Positions 8,307 to 17,540 of a DNA stretch of 64,000 nucleotides are shown one piece after another. The translations under genes were made by a program, and so were the position numbers. Under the pieces are notes generated by a model. That model ran no database searches. It saw nothing but the letters and a program-made list of their open reading frames with translations, and was not told where the DNA came from. This stretch comes from CAISCU01 sp051861545. GTDB lineage: Bacteria > Bacteroidota > Bacteroidia > UKL13-3. The stretch lies in the NCBI GenBank assembly GCA_051861545.1, contig JBIMKP010000004.1:88669-152668 (forward strand). The letters are read 5' to 3'. Position 1 is the first letter of the stretch. Each line of letters starts with the position of its first letter.

Positions 8307-9197
8307 ATGAAGAATATTACAGTTATTGGATCGGGAACAATGGGAAATGGAATTGCCCACGTATTTGCGCAAAATGATTACAGCGTAAACTTGATCGACG
8401 TAAATGAAACTCAATTAAAAAAAGCCATTGAAACCATTGGCAAAAATCTCGACAGACAAGTGTCGAAAGGAAGTTTAACAGAGGCCGATAAATCGCGCAC
8501 TTTGGGAAACATTACAACTTTTACAAGTTTAAAAGATGCTTGTGCAAATGCTGATTTAGTTGTTGAGGCAGCAAGTGAAAACATCAATATCAAATTAGAT
8601 ATTTTTAAACAAATTGATGAGTACACTCCCGCTCATTGTATTTTAGCTTCAAACACTTCTTCTATTTCAATCACTAAAATTGCAAGTGTTACCAAAAGAG
8701 CTGATAAAGTAATTGGAATGCACTTCATGAACCCAGTTCCAGTAATGAAATTGGTTGAAGTTATTAATGGTTACAAAACTTCTGCTGAAGTGAGTGAGGC
8801 TGTTGTTACTTTATCAAAAGCTATTGGAAAAGTACCTGCTATTGCAAATGACTACGCAGGATTTATTGCCAACCGTATTTTAATGCCAATGATTAATGAG
8901 GCTATTATTTGCCTACAATCTGGTGTTGGAACTGTTGAGTCTATTGATACTGTTATGAAATTAGGTATGGCTCATCCAATGGGTCCATTACAATTAGCCG
9001 ATTTTATTGGTTTAGATGTTTGTTTGGCAATTATGAATGTATTGTATGATGGATTAGGTCAAGATAAATATGCTCCTTCTCCATTATTAGTAAACATGGT
9101 TACAGCTGGAAACCTTGGTGTGAAATCAGGTGAAGGTTTTTACAAATACACTGCTGGCAGCAAAGAACTAGTTGTTAGTGATTTATTCAAGAAATAA
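8307..9197 (+). CDS. hbd: 3-hydroxybutyryl-CoA dehydrogenase
   Basis: An NAD(P)-dependent short 3-hydroxyacyl-CoA dehydrogenase that interconverts 3-hydroxyacyl-CoA and 3-oxoacyl-CoA. The Rossmann fingerprint GSGTMG is at 8-13, with D31 of NLIDVN positioned to bind NAD ribose. The catalytic histidine H139 and its partner E151 are in GMHFMNPVPVMKLVE. The C-terminal helical dimerisation domain contains GFIANR and DFIGLDV. Its 296 aa match stand-alone enzymes of the Hbd/PaaH type, not the fused FadB/FadJ. No other beta-oxidation gene is adjacent, so whether it serves fatty-acid, butyrate or phenylacetate metabolism cannot be said. Cytoplasmic; single gene with its own -7 element and terminator. 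Confidence 0.92.
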   Translation: MKNITVIGSGTMGNGIAHVFAQNDYSVNLIDVNETQLKKAIETIGKNLDRQVSKGSLTEADKSRTLGNITTFTSLKDACANADLVVEAASENINIKLDIFKQIDEYTPAHCILASNTSSISITKIASVTKRADKVIGMHFMNPVPVMKLVEVINGYKTSAEVSEAVVTLSKAIGKVPAIANDYAGFIANRILMPMINEAIICLQSGVGTVESIDTVMKLGMAHPMGPLQLADFIGLDVCLAIMNVLYDGLGQDKYAPSPLLVNMVTAGNLGVKSGEGFYKYTAGSKELVVSDLFKK

Positions 9198-9214
9198 AAA
9201 ACACTTTAAATTAT

Positions 9215-9252
9215 AAAAGAGGCTATTTCATTTGAATTAGCCTCTTTTTTTA
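9215..9252 (+). terminator. rho-independent terminator of the 3-hydroxyacyl-CoA dehydrogenase gene
   Basis: Perfect 11-bp stem AAAAGAGGCTA (9215-9225) / TAGCCTCTTTT (9238-9248), followed by more T residues, 17 bases after the stop codon. Confidence 0.85.
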
Positions 9253-9277
9253 TGTAACAATGCTAATCTTAAAGCAT

Positions 9278-9315
9278 AAAAAAGGCTATCTCAATTGGTT
9301 CGAGATAGCCTTTCT
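9278..9315 (-). terminator. rho-independent terminator of the convergent lipoprotein gene
   Basis: Perfect 12-bp stem AAAGGCTATCTC (9281-9292) / GAGATAGCCTTT (9302-9313). On the minus strand the stem is followed by a T run. It shares the AGGCTAT core with the neighbouring terminator. Confidence 0.82.
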
Positions 9316-9331
9316 TTTAATTAATTGAAGC

Positions 9332-10102
9332 TTATTTACAAGTATATCCGTAAGTTGTTAATGAAACCTCTTCGCCAGAATCTTCATCTTTCTGAGTTTC
9401 TTTAGTAACTTTTCCTGTTGAATCATACTCGTAAGTATAATTTACAACTGTTTCATTACCCTCTGTATCTAAAGTTACTGATTGTTTTATCAAGTTTTTC
9501 GAACCTTTTCCTTGTACATCAATAACATAAGTTTTAGACATACTTAAAGCTCTACTATCAGATTTATCTGTAAAATAAGTATAAGTTGTAACATCTTTTT
9601 CTTCAGGAGCAGCTTCATTATAAGCTGATTCTTTAGTTAAATTACCATTTGTATATTCGTAATCAACTATTGAATTCATTTCTTGTCCAAAAAACGCTAA
9701 TGATTGTTTTGATTTAATACAATGTCCTTCACTGTCGTAAGTATAAGTGAAATTTATTGTAATTGGAAGGCCCATATATGAAGTAACAAATTTACCACTA
9801 GTAGGATAATTACTGGTATTCAAAGTGTATTCTGCGTTTATTGTCATTGAATCACCAATGATAGCAACAATTGCTTTATTTCCAGAATAAGTATAAGTGG
9901 CAGACTGACCTTCAGATTTCAATGATGTAATTCTATTTTGCGCATCATAAACTATTGATCCATCATCTAAAGTAGTTACTAAACAAGTTTGAGCTGCATT
10001 TCCTCCGCCGCCATTGTCAGTTGTGCTTGTTGATTCTTTTTTACATGATGTAGGTAACAACGCCCAAGTTGCTGCTACTAAAATTAAAAGGGTCTTTTTC
10101 AT
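9332..10102 (-). CDS. lipoprotein with YD-like repeats
   Basis: A 256-aa lipoprotein of unknown function. The signal ends in the lipobox LPTSC with C20, followed by KKES and a low-complexity S/T/G linker. The mature part repeats short units of the form Y-D/E-Y-x-x-x-G-x-x-T/I (for example VYDAQNRIT, TYDSEGHCIK, EYTNGNLTKES, EYDSTGKVTKE), which recall the Y-D repeats of RHS/wall-associated proteins and suggest a beta-sheet-rich fold. A second lipoprotein at 21580-22329 has the same layout and shares the string TNGNLTKE, so the two are paralogues. Cell location is probably the periplasm or outer-membrane surface. It has its own terminator. Confidence 0.7.
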   Translation of the reverse strand: MKKTLLILVAATWALLPTSCKKESTSTTDNGGGGNAAQTCLVTTLDDGSIVYDAQNRITSLKSEGQSATYTYSGNKAIVAIIGDSMTINAEYTLNTSNYPTSGKFVTSYMGLPITINFTYTYDSEGHCIKSKQSLAFFGQEMNSIVDYEYTNGNLTKESAYNEAAPEEKDVTTYTYFTDKSDSRALSMSKTYVIDVQGKGSKNLIKQSVTLDTEGNETVVNYTYEYDSTGKVTKETQKDEDSGEEVSLTTYGYTCK

Positions 10103-10314
10103 ATTTATGTTTTATACGTTTAAATAATGGAATTGCAAATATGTAGATATTTTTCATACAATTCTGATAAATAGCTGCTTTTATGCCAAATTTTACTCTG
10201 CTTTGATATTCAAACATGATAATATGTTCATATATTCAGTCAATTTGTCTTTATTAGATAAATTGTTAATAATTGGATTGGCATTTGCCATAACTTTACA
10301 ATCAATTATTTATT

Positions 10315-11262
10315 ATGTCAAACCAAATCGAACATGTAGAATGCCTGATTGTAGGAAGTGGTCCTGCTGGGTATACAGCAGCCATTTATGCTGCAAGAGC
10401 TGATATGAAACCTGTTATGTACGCTGGAATGCAACCCGGTGGACAATTAACCATAACCACAGATGTAGAAAACTACCCAGGATATCCAGAAGGAATTATG
10501 GGTCCAGAAATGATGGAGCTTTTTCGTAAACAAGCTGAAAGATTTGGTACCGATATTAGATATGGTATGATTACTAAAACAGATTTTTCAGGAAAACCTC
10601 CTTATAAATTAGAAGTTGATGAAAACCACGAAATTTTAGCTGAAACTGTCATTATTGCAACTGGTGCTAGTGCTAAATGGCTTGGAATCCCATCAGAAGA
10701 AAAATTAAATGGCCGTGGTGTTTCTGCTTGTGCTGTTTGTGATGGATTTTTCTTCCGTGGAAAAGACGTTGCAATAGTTGGTGCTGGCGATACTGCTTGC
10801 GAAGAGGCTAGTTACCTTGCGAAAATTTGTAGTAAGGTTTATATGATTGTTAGAAAATCAGAATTCCGCGCTTCTAAAGCTATGCAAAATCGTGTTTTAA
10901 ACACACCAAATATTGAAGTTTTATTCAATTCTGAAACCGATGAAATCTTAGGTGAAGAGAAAGTTAATGGAGTTCGTGTTAAAAACAATCAAACTGGTGA
11001 AACCAAAGAAATTGAAATTCAAGGTTTCTTCGTAGCAATTGGACACAAACCTAATACCGATATATTCAAGCCATTTATTAATATGGATGAAACCGGTTAT
11101 ATCCAAACAATTCCAGGTACAAGTAAAACAAATATTGAAGCTGTTTTTGCATGTGGTGATGCACAAGATAAAGTTTACCGTCAAGCTGTTACTGCCGCAG
11201 GAAGTGGTTGTATGGCTGCATTAGACGCCGAAAGATACTTAGCTGCCAAAGGAGATATATAA
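10315..11262 (+). CDS. trxB: thioredoxin-disulfide reductase
   Basis: A flavoprotein that uses NADPH to reduce oxidised thioredoxin. The FAD-binding GSGPAGYTAA is at about 14-23, the redox-active CAVC at 139-142, the NADPH-binding GAGDTACEEA at about 156-165, and the second FAD motif (ACGDAQD) near the C-terminus. Length 315 aa is standard. The CxxC separates it from the bacillithiol-disulfide reductase YpdA/Bdr, which lacks it. It is followed after 2 bases by ytxJ, so the two form an operon. A TAACTTTA element at 10291-10298 is a near match to the -7 consensus. Confidence 0.96.
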   Translation: MSNQIEHVECLIVGSGPAGYTAAIYAARADMKPVMYAGMQPGGQLTITTDVENYPGYPEGIMGPEMMELFRKQAERFGTDIRYGMITKTDFSGKPPYKLEVDENHEILAETVIIATGASAKWLGIPSEEKLNGRGVSACAVCDGFFFRGKDVAIVGAGDTACEEASYLAKICSKVYMIVRKSEFRASKAMQNRVLNTPNIEVLFNSETDEILGEEKVNGVRVKNNQTGETKEIEIQGFFVAIGHKPNTDIFKPFINMDETGYIQTIPGTSKTNIEAVFACGDAQDKVYRQAVTAAGSGCMAALDAERYLAAKGDI

Positions 11263-11264
11263 TC

Positions 11265-11612
11265 ATGAATTGGAATACTTTAAATCGGTCTGAACAATTG
11301 GCCGAAATTGATAAAGTTTCTTTTGAACATCCTGTACTGTTATTTAAACACAGTACAAGATGTTCTATAAGTAGCAGCGCTCTTGCCAGAATTGAAAGGC
11401 ATTGGCAAGATTCAGATAATGCAATCCTTGAACCTTTTTATCTTGATTTGCTAAATTATAGACCTATTTCTAATGAAATTGCTCATCATTATGGAATTGA
11501 ACATCAATCACCACAAGTTTTGATTATTAAAGATGGGAAATGTGTTTACAATGCTTCTCATTTAGAGATTCATTATGATGTTGTGTTAAAATCTGCAGCT
11601 ACTCTAGCTTAG
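11265..11612 (+). CDS. ytxJ: bacilliredoxin-like protein YtxJ (BrxC-type)
   Basis: A 115-aa thioredoxin-fold protein of the YtxJ/BrxC family. The active site reads HSTRCSIS with C33 and S36, the monothiol CxxS arrangement of BrxC-type proteins, which act on bacillithiol-mixed disulfides in Firmicutes; the same role here is an inference. A cis-proline loop (QSPQVLII) and the final strand-helix (GKCVYNAS) complete the fold. I start at the ATG at 11265, 2 bases after the trxB stop, with a clear Shine-Dalgarno GGAG at 11251-11254; a longer reading frame extending back into trxB is not credible. Its 3' end overlaps the convergent NFACT gene by 14 bases. Confidence 0.85.
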   Translation: MNWNTLNRSEQLAEIDKVSFEHPVLLFKHSTRCSISSSALARIERHWQDSDNAILEPFYLDLLNYRPISNEIAHHYGIEHQSPQVLIIKDGKCVYNASHLEIHYDVVLKSAATLA

Positions 11613-13026
11613 GTTCTGCCAATATCACATCTTCCCTATCAACTCTTACTTGTCCGGGCAATGCTCCTTTGGGTTTCCGAACAAACTTTTTTTCTGTAAC
11701 CATAACAGCTACAAGTCCACTCGATTTTGATTTGGAAAAATAGGCTGCCAACTCCGCTGCTCGTTGAATTACGTGCTCCGGAGTTTTTCTTTTTTGTTGA
11801 TTCTTAATAATAACATGACTTCCACTAACTCCTTTAGCATGTAACCACAAATCATCTTTTTTTGCGAATTTTAATGTTAAAACATCATTATTCTCCGAAT
11901 TCCTACCTACATAAATCTTAAATCCATCACATTCAAATTCTTTAAAACCGGAAGCATTTTTCTGTTCAAATTCAATTTTATCTTTTTGCTTTAAAGCTTT
12001 TTTAGTTTCTGCTAATTGAACTTCTACTAGCCTTGGCTTTAACAACTTTAACTTTTCTTCAGCTTGAACAATCATTTTATATGCTTGTTCAATTTCTAAT
12101 TTTCTGTTTTTAGCTTTTCGGTAATATTGAGCAGCATTATCCTGTGGACTTAATTCCTTTTTTAATTTTATGCTGATATTTACATTCCTGTAAAAATCGA
12201 ACAACTCAGTTTTTTCATCACCTTTATTTATCGCATGCAAATTGGCCATTACAATATGTCCTATCTCCTCAGGATTAATAGCATTTTCTAAATAATGAAG
12301 TCGGGTTTTGTTGTTATATAAAACCTGTTCCTGTCTTTTAATTTGATCTGATAATGATTTAAGTAAAGACTCCTTTTCCTTTAAAAAATGATATTGTTGA
12401 ATATATCGTTGTGAGAAAAAAGTATAAGCATCTAAAATATCATACGAAAAATAAACCTGCTCCTCCTCTATTTGCTTATCAATCTGCAATTCATATTGAT
12501 TGTTTTTTTTATAAACGAAGTATGATATTTTATTTTTCGATTCTTCTATTTCTAAGCTCAATTTTTCAGAAGCAAGCCTATCAAGTTGATTTAATTGAAC
12601 TTGAAAATCATTAATTATTGAACTTCTATAAGATTCTTTTGCAATGTTTTTTTCAATCAAAATAACATTACTTAAAGGGCCATAACACTTAAATAAAAGT
12701 GTTAAATCTTGTTCAAACTCTAGCAAAAATGAACGGTCATTTTTACTTTGAATAATACTTTTAATTCTTTTGTATTTGATTGATTCAAATAAAGGTTGTA
12801 CTCCAGAACTTCTGCTTAATTCATAATCAAAAAACTGAAACAAACCTTGCCTACATGAAGTATTTAAACTCATTGAAAAATAGCTTTCATCTAATTTAAA
12901 TACTAAACTCAATTCATCTTCTTTATACCTGAATGCATCAGATAAAACAGCATTTTCTAATATTGATGTAAGTGTAAAACTTATACGTTCAATACATATG
13001 TAATGTTGGTGAAAAGAAGCAATCAT
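11599..13026 (-). CDS. NFACT-family protein (RqcH-like)
   Basis: A homologue of the FbpA/RqcH/NEMF family, whose bacterial members bind obstructed 50S subunits and direct alanine tailing of stalled nascent chains. The N-terminal NFACT-N part is divergent and short compared with the Bacillus protein. The centre is a long coiled coil (about 215-360, rich in K, E, Q, L). The C-terminal NFACT-R domain (DUF814) is clear, with DDLWLHAKGVSGSHVII at about 397-413 and a basic end (VRKPKGALPGQVRV). Length is 475 aa against about 570 for B. subtilis RqcH. It overlaps the upstream MBL gene by 4 bases (ATGA), so both are translated from one mRNA. Whether this shortened form retains tRNA-Ala recruitment cannot be judged by eye. 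Confidence 0.85.
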   Translation of the reverse strand: MIASFHQHYICIERISFTLTSILENAVLSDAFRYKEDELSLVFKLDESYFSMSLNTSCRQGLFQFFDYELSRSSGVQPLFESIKYKRIKSIIQSKNDRSFLLEFEQDLTLLFKCYGPLSNVILIEKNIAKESYRSSIINDFQVQLNQLDRLASEKLSLEIEESKNKISYFVYKKNNQYELQIDKQIEEEQVYFSYDILDAYTFFSQRYIQQYHFLKEKESLLKSLSDQIKRQEQVLYNNKTRLHYLENAINPEEIGHIVMANLHAINKGDEKTELFDFYRNVNISIKLKKELSPQDNAAQYYRKAKNRKLEIEQAYKMIVQAEEKLKLLKPRLVEVQLAETKKALKQKDKIEFEQKNASGFKEFECDGFKIYVGRNSENNDVLTLKFAKKDDLWLHAKGVSGSHVIIKNQQKRKTPEHVIQRAAELAAYFSKSKSSGLVAVMVTEKKFVRKPKGALPGQVRVDREDVILAEPKLE

Positions 13027-13793
13027 TCTGATTTAAAATCTAATTGCAATCCATCATAAGCCAAATGAATATGACTTGGTAATTCTTTTTCAACTTCATC
13101 ATGCAAACCCAATTGATGACTAATATGAGTTAAAAAAGCTTCTTGTGGATTTAATTCGTTTATTAATTCAACTGCTTCATCTAAAGTAAAATGAGAGATA
13201 TGTTTCTCTCTACGTAATGCATTTAAAACAAGATATTTACATCCCTTAATTTTCTCTTTTTCTCCATCACTAATTGCATTCGCATCAGTTATATAAACGA
13301 ATTCGCCAAATCGAAAACCTAAAACAGGTAATTTATGATGTAAAACCCTAATAGGTCTAATTACATTTCCGAATAACTCAAAACTTTCAGTGCCAATTCT
13401 ATGAATATTCATTTCAGGAACACCAGGATATTTAGGCTCTGTAAAAGCATAATGAAATTCAGAGCGAATTGAATTTTCAACCCATTCTTCGCAATAGACA
13501 TCAATTGCCTTTTTCATAATGAAGTTAAATCCTCTTATATCATCTAATCCAGCTAAATGATCTCTATGTGCATGAGTAAATAATATGGCATCTAAATGTC
13601 GAATTCCAGAAACCAACATTTGTTCTCTAAAATCGGGGCCAGTATCTACAACAATATTTCTATCATCAGTTTGAATTAAAATACTCGACCTCAATCTTTT
13701 ATCACGTTTATTTGTAGAAGAGCATACCAAACAATCACATGCAATAATTGGCACGCCTTGTGAGGTTCCTGTTCCTAAAAATGTTACTTTCAT
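13023..13793 (-). CDS. MBL-fold metal-dependent hydrolase (PhnP-like)
   Basis: A metallo-beta-lactamase-fold hydrolase related to PhnP and other cyclic phosphodiesterases. The N-terminus has LGTGTSQGVP, then a cysteine cluster (IACDCLVCSS) that in PhnP binds a structural zinc. The dinuclear metal motif THAHRDH (about residues 73-79) is complete, with further ligands in LHHKLP, TDANA and the final LTHISHQLG. I start at the ATG at 13793; the reading frame also opens at a GTG 9 bases earlier. It is the first gene of an operon with the NFACT gene (4-base overlap). Natural substrate unknown; phosphodiester hydrolysis is an inference from the family. Confidence 0.85.
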   Translation of the reverse strand: MKVTFLGTGTSQGVPIIACDCLVCSSTNKRDKRLRSSILIQTDDRNIVVDTGPDFREQMLVSGIRHLDAILFTHAHRDHLAGLDDIRGFNFIMKKAIDVYCEEWVENSIRSEFHYAFTEPKYPGVPEMNIHRIGTESFELFGNVIRPIRVLHHKLPVLGFRFGEFVYITDANAISDGEKEKIKGCKYLVLNALRREKHISHFTLDEAVELINELNPQEAFLTHISHQLGLHDEVEKELPSHIHLAYDGLQLDFKSE

Positions 13794-13862
13794 TCTAGGC
13801 ACAAATTATAGAATAATCTTGAAAAGTAATTTGCAAAAAGCAAATTTTATAAAATTCTTCAA

Positions 13863-15320
13863 CTAACTAATTTTAACATAAACTTTTTTGCCATTAAGTT
13901 TTTTTTCTTTTTCCCACTCTACTGCCAAAAACATATATGCCCAGGTAAAATAAATAATATATCCAGTAGGTTGTTGACCTAAAACTTGATTTCCGTAACT
14001 AGCGGCTGCAATTCCAAAAAAGCCTGCAGTTAGAGCAATAATCTTTTGCCGCAGTTTTGGCTCTTGAATACGAAAACAATTAATAACTCCATAAATGAGA
14101 ATAATTATTAAGGATGAAATATGAATATATAATCCAATGATTCCTGTTTCCACCCAAACTTTTACATACCAACTATCTAATGCGGTTTCAGCCAAAAACG
14201 AACCCGGCGTAAATCTTTGTCCCCAGCTACCACCAGAGCCAATTCCACCACCTAAAGGACGAGAAGCTAAATATGCCTTTAGTTTTTTCTGGTTATCTAA
14301 CCTTACTTGAAGCGAAGCATCATTTGGATCCAGAGCTGTTCTCATTCTATGAATTTGGTAATTAGCATCACCTATATGTGTGTATTTTAGGGCTCCAAAT
14401 AATAATCCACCAATAATACCACCAATGATTAGAATTCGAACATTTCCGATTAAAAACAAATAGAGGGCCCCTCCTGCTGCTAAAACAAATAATGGTCCTC
14501 TGCTACCTGATAATGCATACCCCCAAAAACATACAGCAACAACAATCCAATAAAAGTATTTTACTTTTTTCTCAAAAGGACCAATAGCCATTAATAATGC
14601 AAATAAAGTAGAATGTGCCATTGCTGCGCCAAATTGCCCAGCATCTGAATAAAATGAAAAAATTCTTAATTGGCCTTGAATCTCATGTGTAATACTTCCT
14701 CCATTATCTAACCATTTTCTTTCGCCTGCTGTAACTCCTAAATAATGCATTTTAAATCCATAAAATGCTGATACTAAACTCCAAATCATCCAGATAATAA
14801 TAAATCTATCTAATTCTTCCTCAGTATCCATTATTACATAAATTAATGCAACAATTTGCATTGGATAAAATGACAATCCTCTAACGGCATAAAACCAAGC
14901 TTCTTTACTTCTAGCTTCTGGATTTACTAATTCAACAAAAGTAAATAAAAACCAAGCGAACATTATCCAAAACAATGGGCTAGTAAAGCTTCTATACCCT
15001 TGTTTATCAGACTTTTTAAAGATTAAGGCAACAATACATAGTAAAAGTAAAAAATCAACTCCTAAACCCCAGGGAATATTACCATCTATAAATCGTGTAA
15101 TTCCATTTGAGATAAATGATAAATGAAAACTATATAGTAATGCTAAAATAGGTTTATAAAAAATACTAACTAAAAATACTATTATGAATGGTAAGGCAAT
15201 TAAAAAACCGATGGTGGCAACTTGCCCTTTCCCAATCATATAGCCTATGATGGCAGCTATTAATATAAAACCCATTAAAGGTTTTAAATCATTCCGAATA
15301 CTTTTTAATAATTCAGACAA
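13863..15320 (-). CDS. O-antigen ligase/polymerase-like (Wzy/WaaL) membrane protein
   Basis: A 485-aa polytopic inner-membrane protein with about 10-12 hydrophobic segments. A large soluble loop at about 320-390 includes RPLGGGIGSGG, consistent with the periplasmic loop of Wzy/WaaL enzymes that polymerise or ligate lipid-linked glycans. It is the third gene of an operon after the TolC-like and Wzz-like genes (6 bases between stop and start), so polymerisation or export of an exopolysaccharide is the likely role. No glycosyltransferase is nearby, so the sugar is unknown. The start is a TTG at 15320; the ATG at 15275 (MGFILIAAIIGY) is an alternative that would drop a short basic cytoplasmic head. 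Confidence 0.8.
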   Translation of the reverse strand: MSELLKSIRNDLKPLMGFILIAAIIGYMIGKGQVATIGFLIALPFIIVFLVSIFYKPILALLYSFHLSFISNGITRFIDGNIPWGLGVDFLLLLCIVALIFKKSDKQGYRSFTSPLFWIMFAWFLFTFVELVNPEARSKEAWFYAVRGLSFYPMQIVALIYVIMDTEEELDRFIIIWMIWSLVSAFYGFKMHYLGVTAGERKWLDNGGSITHEIQGQLRIFSFYSDAGQFGAAMAHSTLFALLMAIGPFEKKVKYFYWIVVAVCFWGYALSGSRGPLFVLAAGGALYLFLIGNVRILIIGGIIGGLLFGALKYTHIGDANYQIHRMRTALDPNDASLQVRLDNQKKLKAYLASRPLGGGIGSGGSWGQRFTPGSFLAETALDSWYVKVWVETGIIGLYIHISSLIIILIYGVINCFRIQEPKLRQKIIALTAGFFGIAAASYGNQVLGQQPTGYIIYFTWAYMFLAVEWEKEKKLNGKKVYVKIS

Positions 15321-15326
15321 AATATA

Positions 15327-17531
15327 TTAATATTTTTGGCCCCCTAATGCTAATTTTAGCTTTCGACGAAAATTAGATCGTTTCTTAGGAATTTCACCAT
15401 AAATTGATTCTAATAAATCAGGTTCTACATGATTCAAAATCACTTTAATTTTTCCTTCACACAATTTTTGGTAATTTTTCAATTGAAAACGGTCAGCATT
15501 TGTCCAAGATTTTTGAGCATGTACAACCAAAATAGACAAATTTGATATTGAAATGAGTTGCGATGGAATTGGATATTTTTTTAATTCGGGAATTTCTAAA
15601 ATGGTATAAGATATATCATCATTTGGACCTGATTCATTCTCTCGTAAAAAATCATTAATACCATTATAATCAATGATATCTTCATTAACCTTATATACTT
15701 GAGTAACAACTTTAGGATTATTTTCACTCAATTGAGCATCTAATACTTGTGAAGTTTCTGGATAAAGATATAAAACCTTATTTCGGATTCTTGATAGCTT
15801 TTTCACCAATTCTTCTGCGAAAAATGATTTCCCCTCACCTGACTTTACACTAAAAATGGCAATTAAATAATTTTTGCTATGAGGATTACTTTGTCTCAAA
15901 TCAATAAAAACTTCATTAACTACTTGTTGCATCATTGAAGAAGCAACTTCATCAATTCCAATTAATTTTGAATTTATTCCTTGTTTTTCAGGTAAGGCAT
16001 TCAATAATGGTAAACCCAATATACTTTCTACTTTATCTGGCGACCTTAATGATTTATTAGTTAGTTCTTTGCCAATGTAAAATGAAAGTAACAAAACTAA
16101 ACCAGCAATAAAACTACCAACAATTAATAAGGCTCTTTTTGAAGGAAGCGGTTGAAGTGGAAAAAATGGATTATCGATAACTTTGAGATTATTACTCATT
16201 TCTAAACTTTGTTGTCTAAGTTTAGCTAAGTTTAAACCATGCAAAACCGACAAATACTCTTTTTCATTTACTGAAATTTCTCTTTCTAATCTTCCTAATG
16301 TTGAACCTAATGGTGCAAATTCTTGATAAATACCTTCGTATTGCTTCATTCGCATTTCAAATACTTGAAGCCTTCCTTTAGATTCTTCTAATTCAATAAT
16401 CTTGCTCAACCATTCATTTAACAAAGATTCTTGAGGAACCCATTCTATTGAATTATTGAATTCGTAATAGTCTCTTGCCTTTTCTTTAAGTTTAATTTTT
16501 ATAGCTTCTGCTTGGTCTTTTAAGTCTGCAATATTTTCTGCATTTGCTTTGTAAATTGAAGCATTCGTAATTTTAAAATTGATATTTGCTAAGTCTTGTC
16601 GCAATGTAACCAACTCCTCATTGTAGCCCACAAAATCGGAATAGTTGTTCATTTTTTCCTCTATTCTGGTTGTAGCTTTTTGAGCAGCTTCCAATTTCAT
16701 TTTTTCTTTGTAGTAATCTGTCGACAAATCCTCTTTAGACTCTGCAACAAATTTTGCTTGTTCGTAATAATTAATGATTTTATTGTTTACACCAAAATCT
16801 CTCAGTTTATTTTCTGAAGATTGTAAAACAGAAAATGCATGTTGTAGTTGTTGTTCGAAATATTTAACGACATTTTGAGTTTCGGAACCTTTTATTCCTC
16901 TATATCTCATTGAAAATGCCTCAATATAAAACTTCATAGCATTCCAACAAACACCAGGATCATTAGACTTCAGCGACATTTCCAACATATCACTTGAATT
17001 CTTTCTATTTACAGTTACACTTCCTGTTATACTTCCTAAAAAATAGTAAGAGCCTGGAAATGTTAGTAAATCTCTAACAATATTTCTATTAGAACTATCT
17101 TTTATAGAATACAATAATTGTACTGTTTTGTTAAAGTTTCCTGCAACAATCAATTTATTTCTACTTTCCGCAGGCACCAATTCTTGTAGTTTTTGAAAAC
17201 CTTTTATTCCCAAGATATTAGGATCAGGTTCCTTTAACAATAAATGTTGTGCAAGTAATTTAATTGCAACCTCTTCAACTGTTTCGCGACTTTTAATTGT
17301 AGTAATTAAATTGTCAAAAGCATTATTTACTTTAAAATTATCAAGTCTTTCTGTACCGTCATCTGTAATACTATATCCAGAAGCTAATCCAGTATAAATA
17401 GTTGTTTGGGTTTCGAATTCTTTAGGTAAATCTCTGGTGAAAAATATTACCATTCCAGCTAATAGGCACGGAAATATAAGCAACCACTTTGCATTTTTAA
17501 GTATAATTCTAGAGAAAACAATTAAATTCAT
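15327..17531 (-). CDS. Wzz/GumC-like polysaccharide co-polymerase with degenerate ATPase domain
   Basis: A 734-aa chain-length determinant protein. N-terminal membrane segment (about 13-30), a large periplasmic coiled-coil part (about 200-430), and a second membrane segment (about 470-490) after a proline-rich stretch (NPFFPLQPLPSKRALL), as usual for PCP2 proteins. A cytoplasmic domain follows with a P-loop GEGKS at 565-569 (K568). Where BY-kinases have the acidic second Walker motif (I/L-D-T-P-P), this protein has YTILEIPEL, and it lacks a C-terminal tyrosine cluster; only one Y ends the chain. It therefore looks like a co-polymerase whose kinase activity is reduced or lost. It lies 9 bases after the TolC-like gene and 6 before the Wzy-like gene. 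Confidence 0.82.
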   Translation of the reverse strand: MNLIVFSRIILKNAKWLLIFPCLLAGMVIFFTRDLPKEFETQTTIYTGLASGYSITDDGTERLDNFKVNNAFDNLITTIKSRETVEEVAIKLLAQHLLLKEPDPNILGIKGFQKLQELVPAESRNKLIVAGNFNKTVQLLYSIKDSSNRNIVRDLLTFPGSYYFLGSITGSVTVNRKNSSDMLEMSLKSNDPGVCWNAMKFYIEAFSMRYRGIKGSETQNVVKYFEQQLQHAFSVLQSSENKLRDFGVNNKIINYYEQAKFVAESKEDLSTDYYKEKMKLEAAQKATTRIEEKMNNYSDFVGYNEELVTLRQDLANINFKITNASIYKANAENIADLKDQAEAIKIKLKEKARDYYEFNNSIEWVPQESLLNEWLSKIIELEESKGRLQVFEMRMKQYEGIYQEFAPLGSTLGRLEREISVNEKEYLSVLHGLNLAKLRQQSLEMSNNLKVIDNPFFPLQPLPSKRALLIVGSFIAGLVLLLSFYIGKELTNKSLRSPDKVESILGLPLLNALPEKQGINSKLIGIDEVASSMMQQVVNEVFIDLRQSNPHSKNYLIAIFSVKSGEGKSFFAEELVKKLSRIRNKVLYLYPETSQVLDAQLSENNPKVVTQVYKVNEDIIDYNGINDFLRENESGPNDDISYTILEIPELKKYPIPSQLISISNLSILVVHAQKSWTNADRFQLKNYQKLCEGKIKVILNHVEPDLLESIYGEIPKKRSNFRRKLKLALGGQKY

Positions 17532-17540
17532 TGGTTAGGT

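Noticed and set aside
10203..10403. 66-aa plus-strand frame before trxB
   Set aside because: It overlaps the trxB start in another frame and has no family features.
15327..17531. Naming the Wzz-like protein a tyrosine kinase
   Set aside because: The second Walker acidic motif and the tyrosine cluster are missing.
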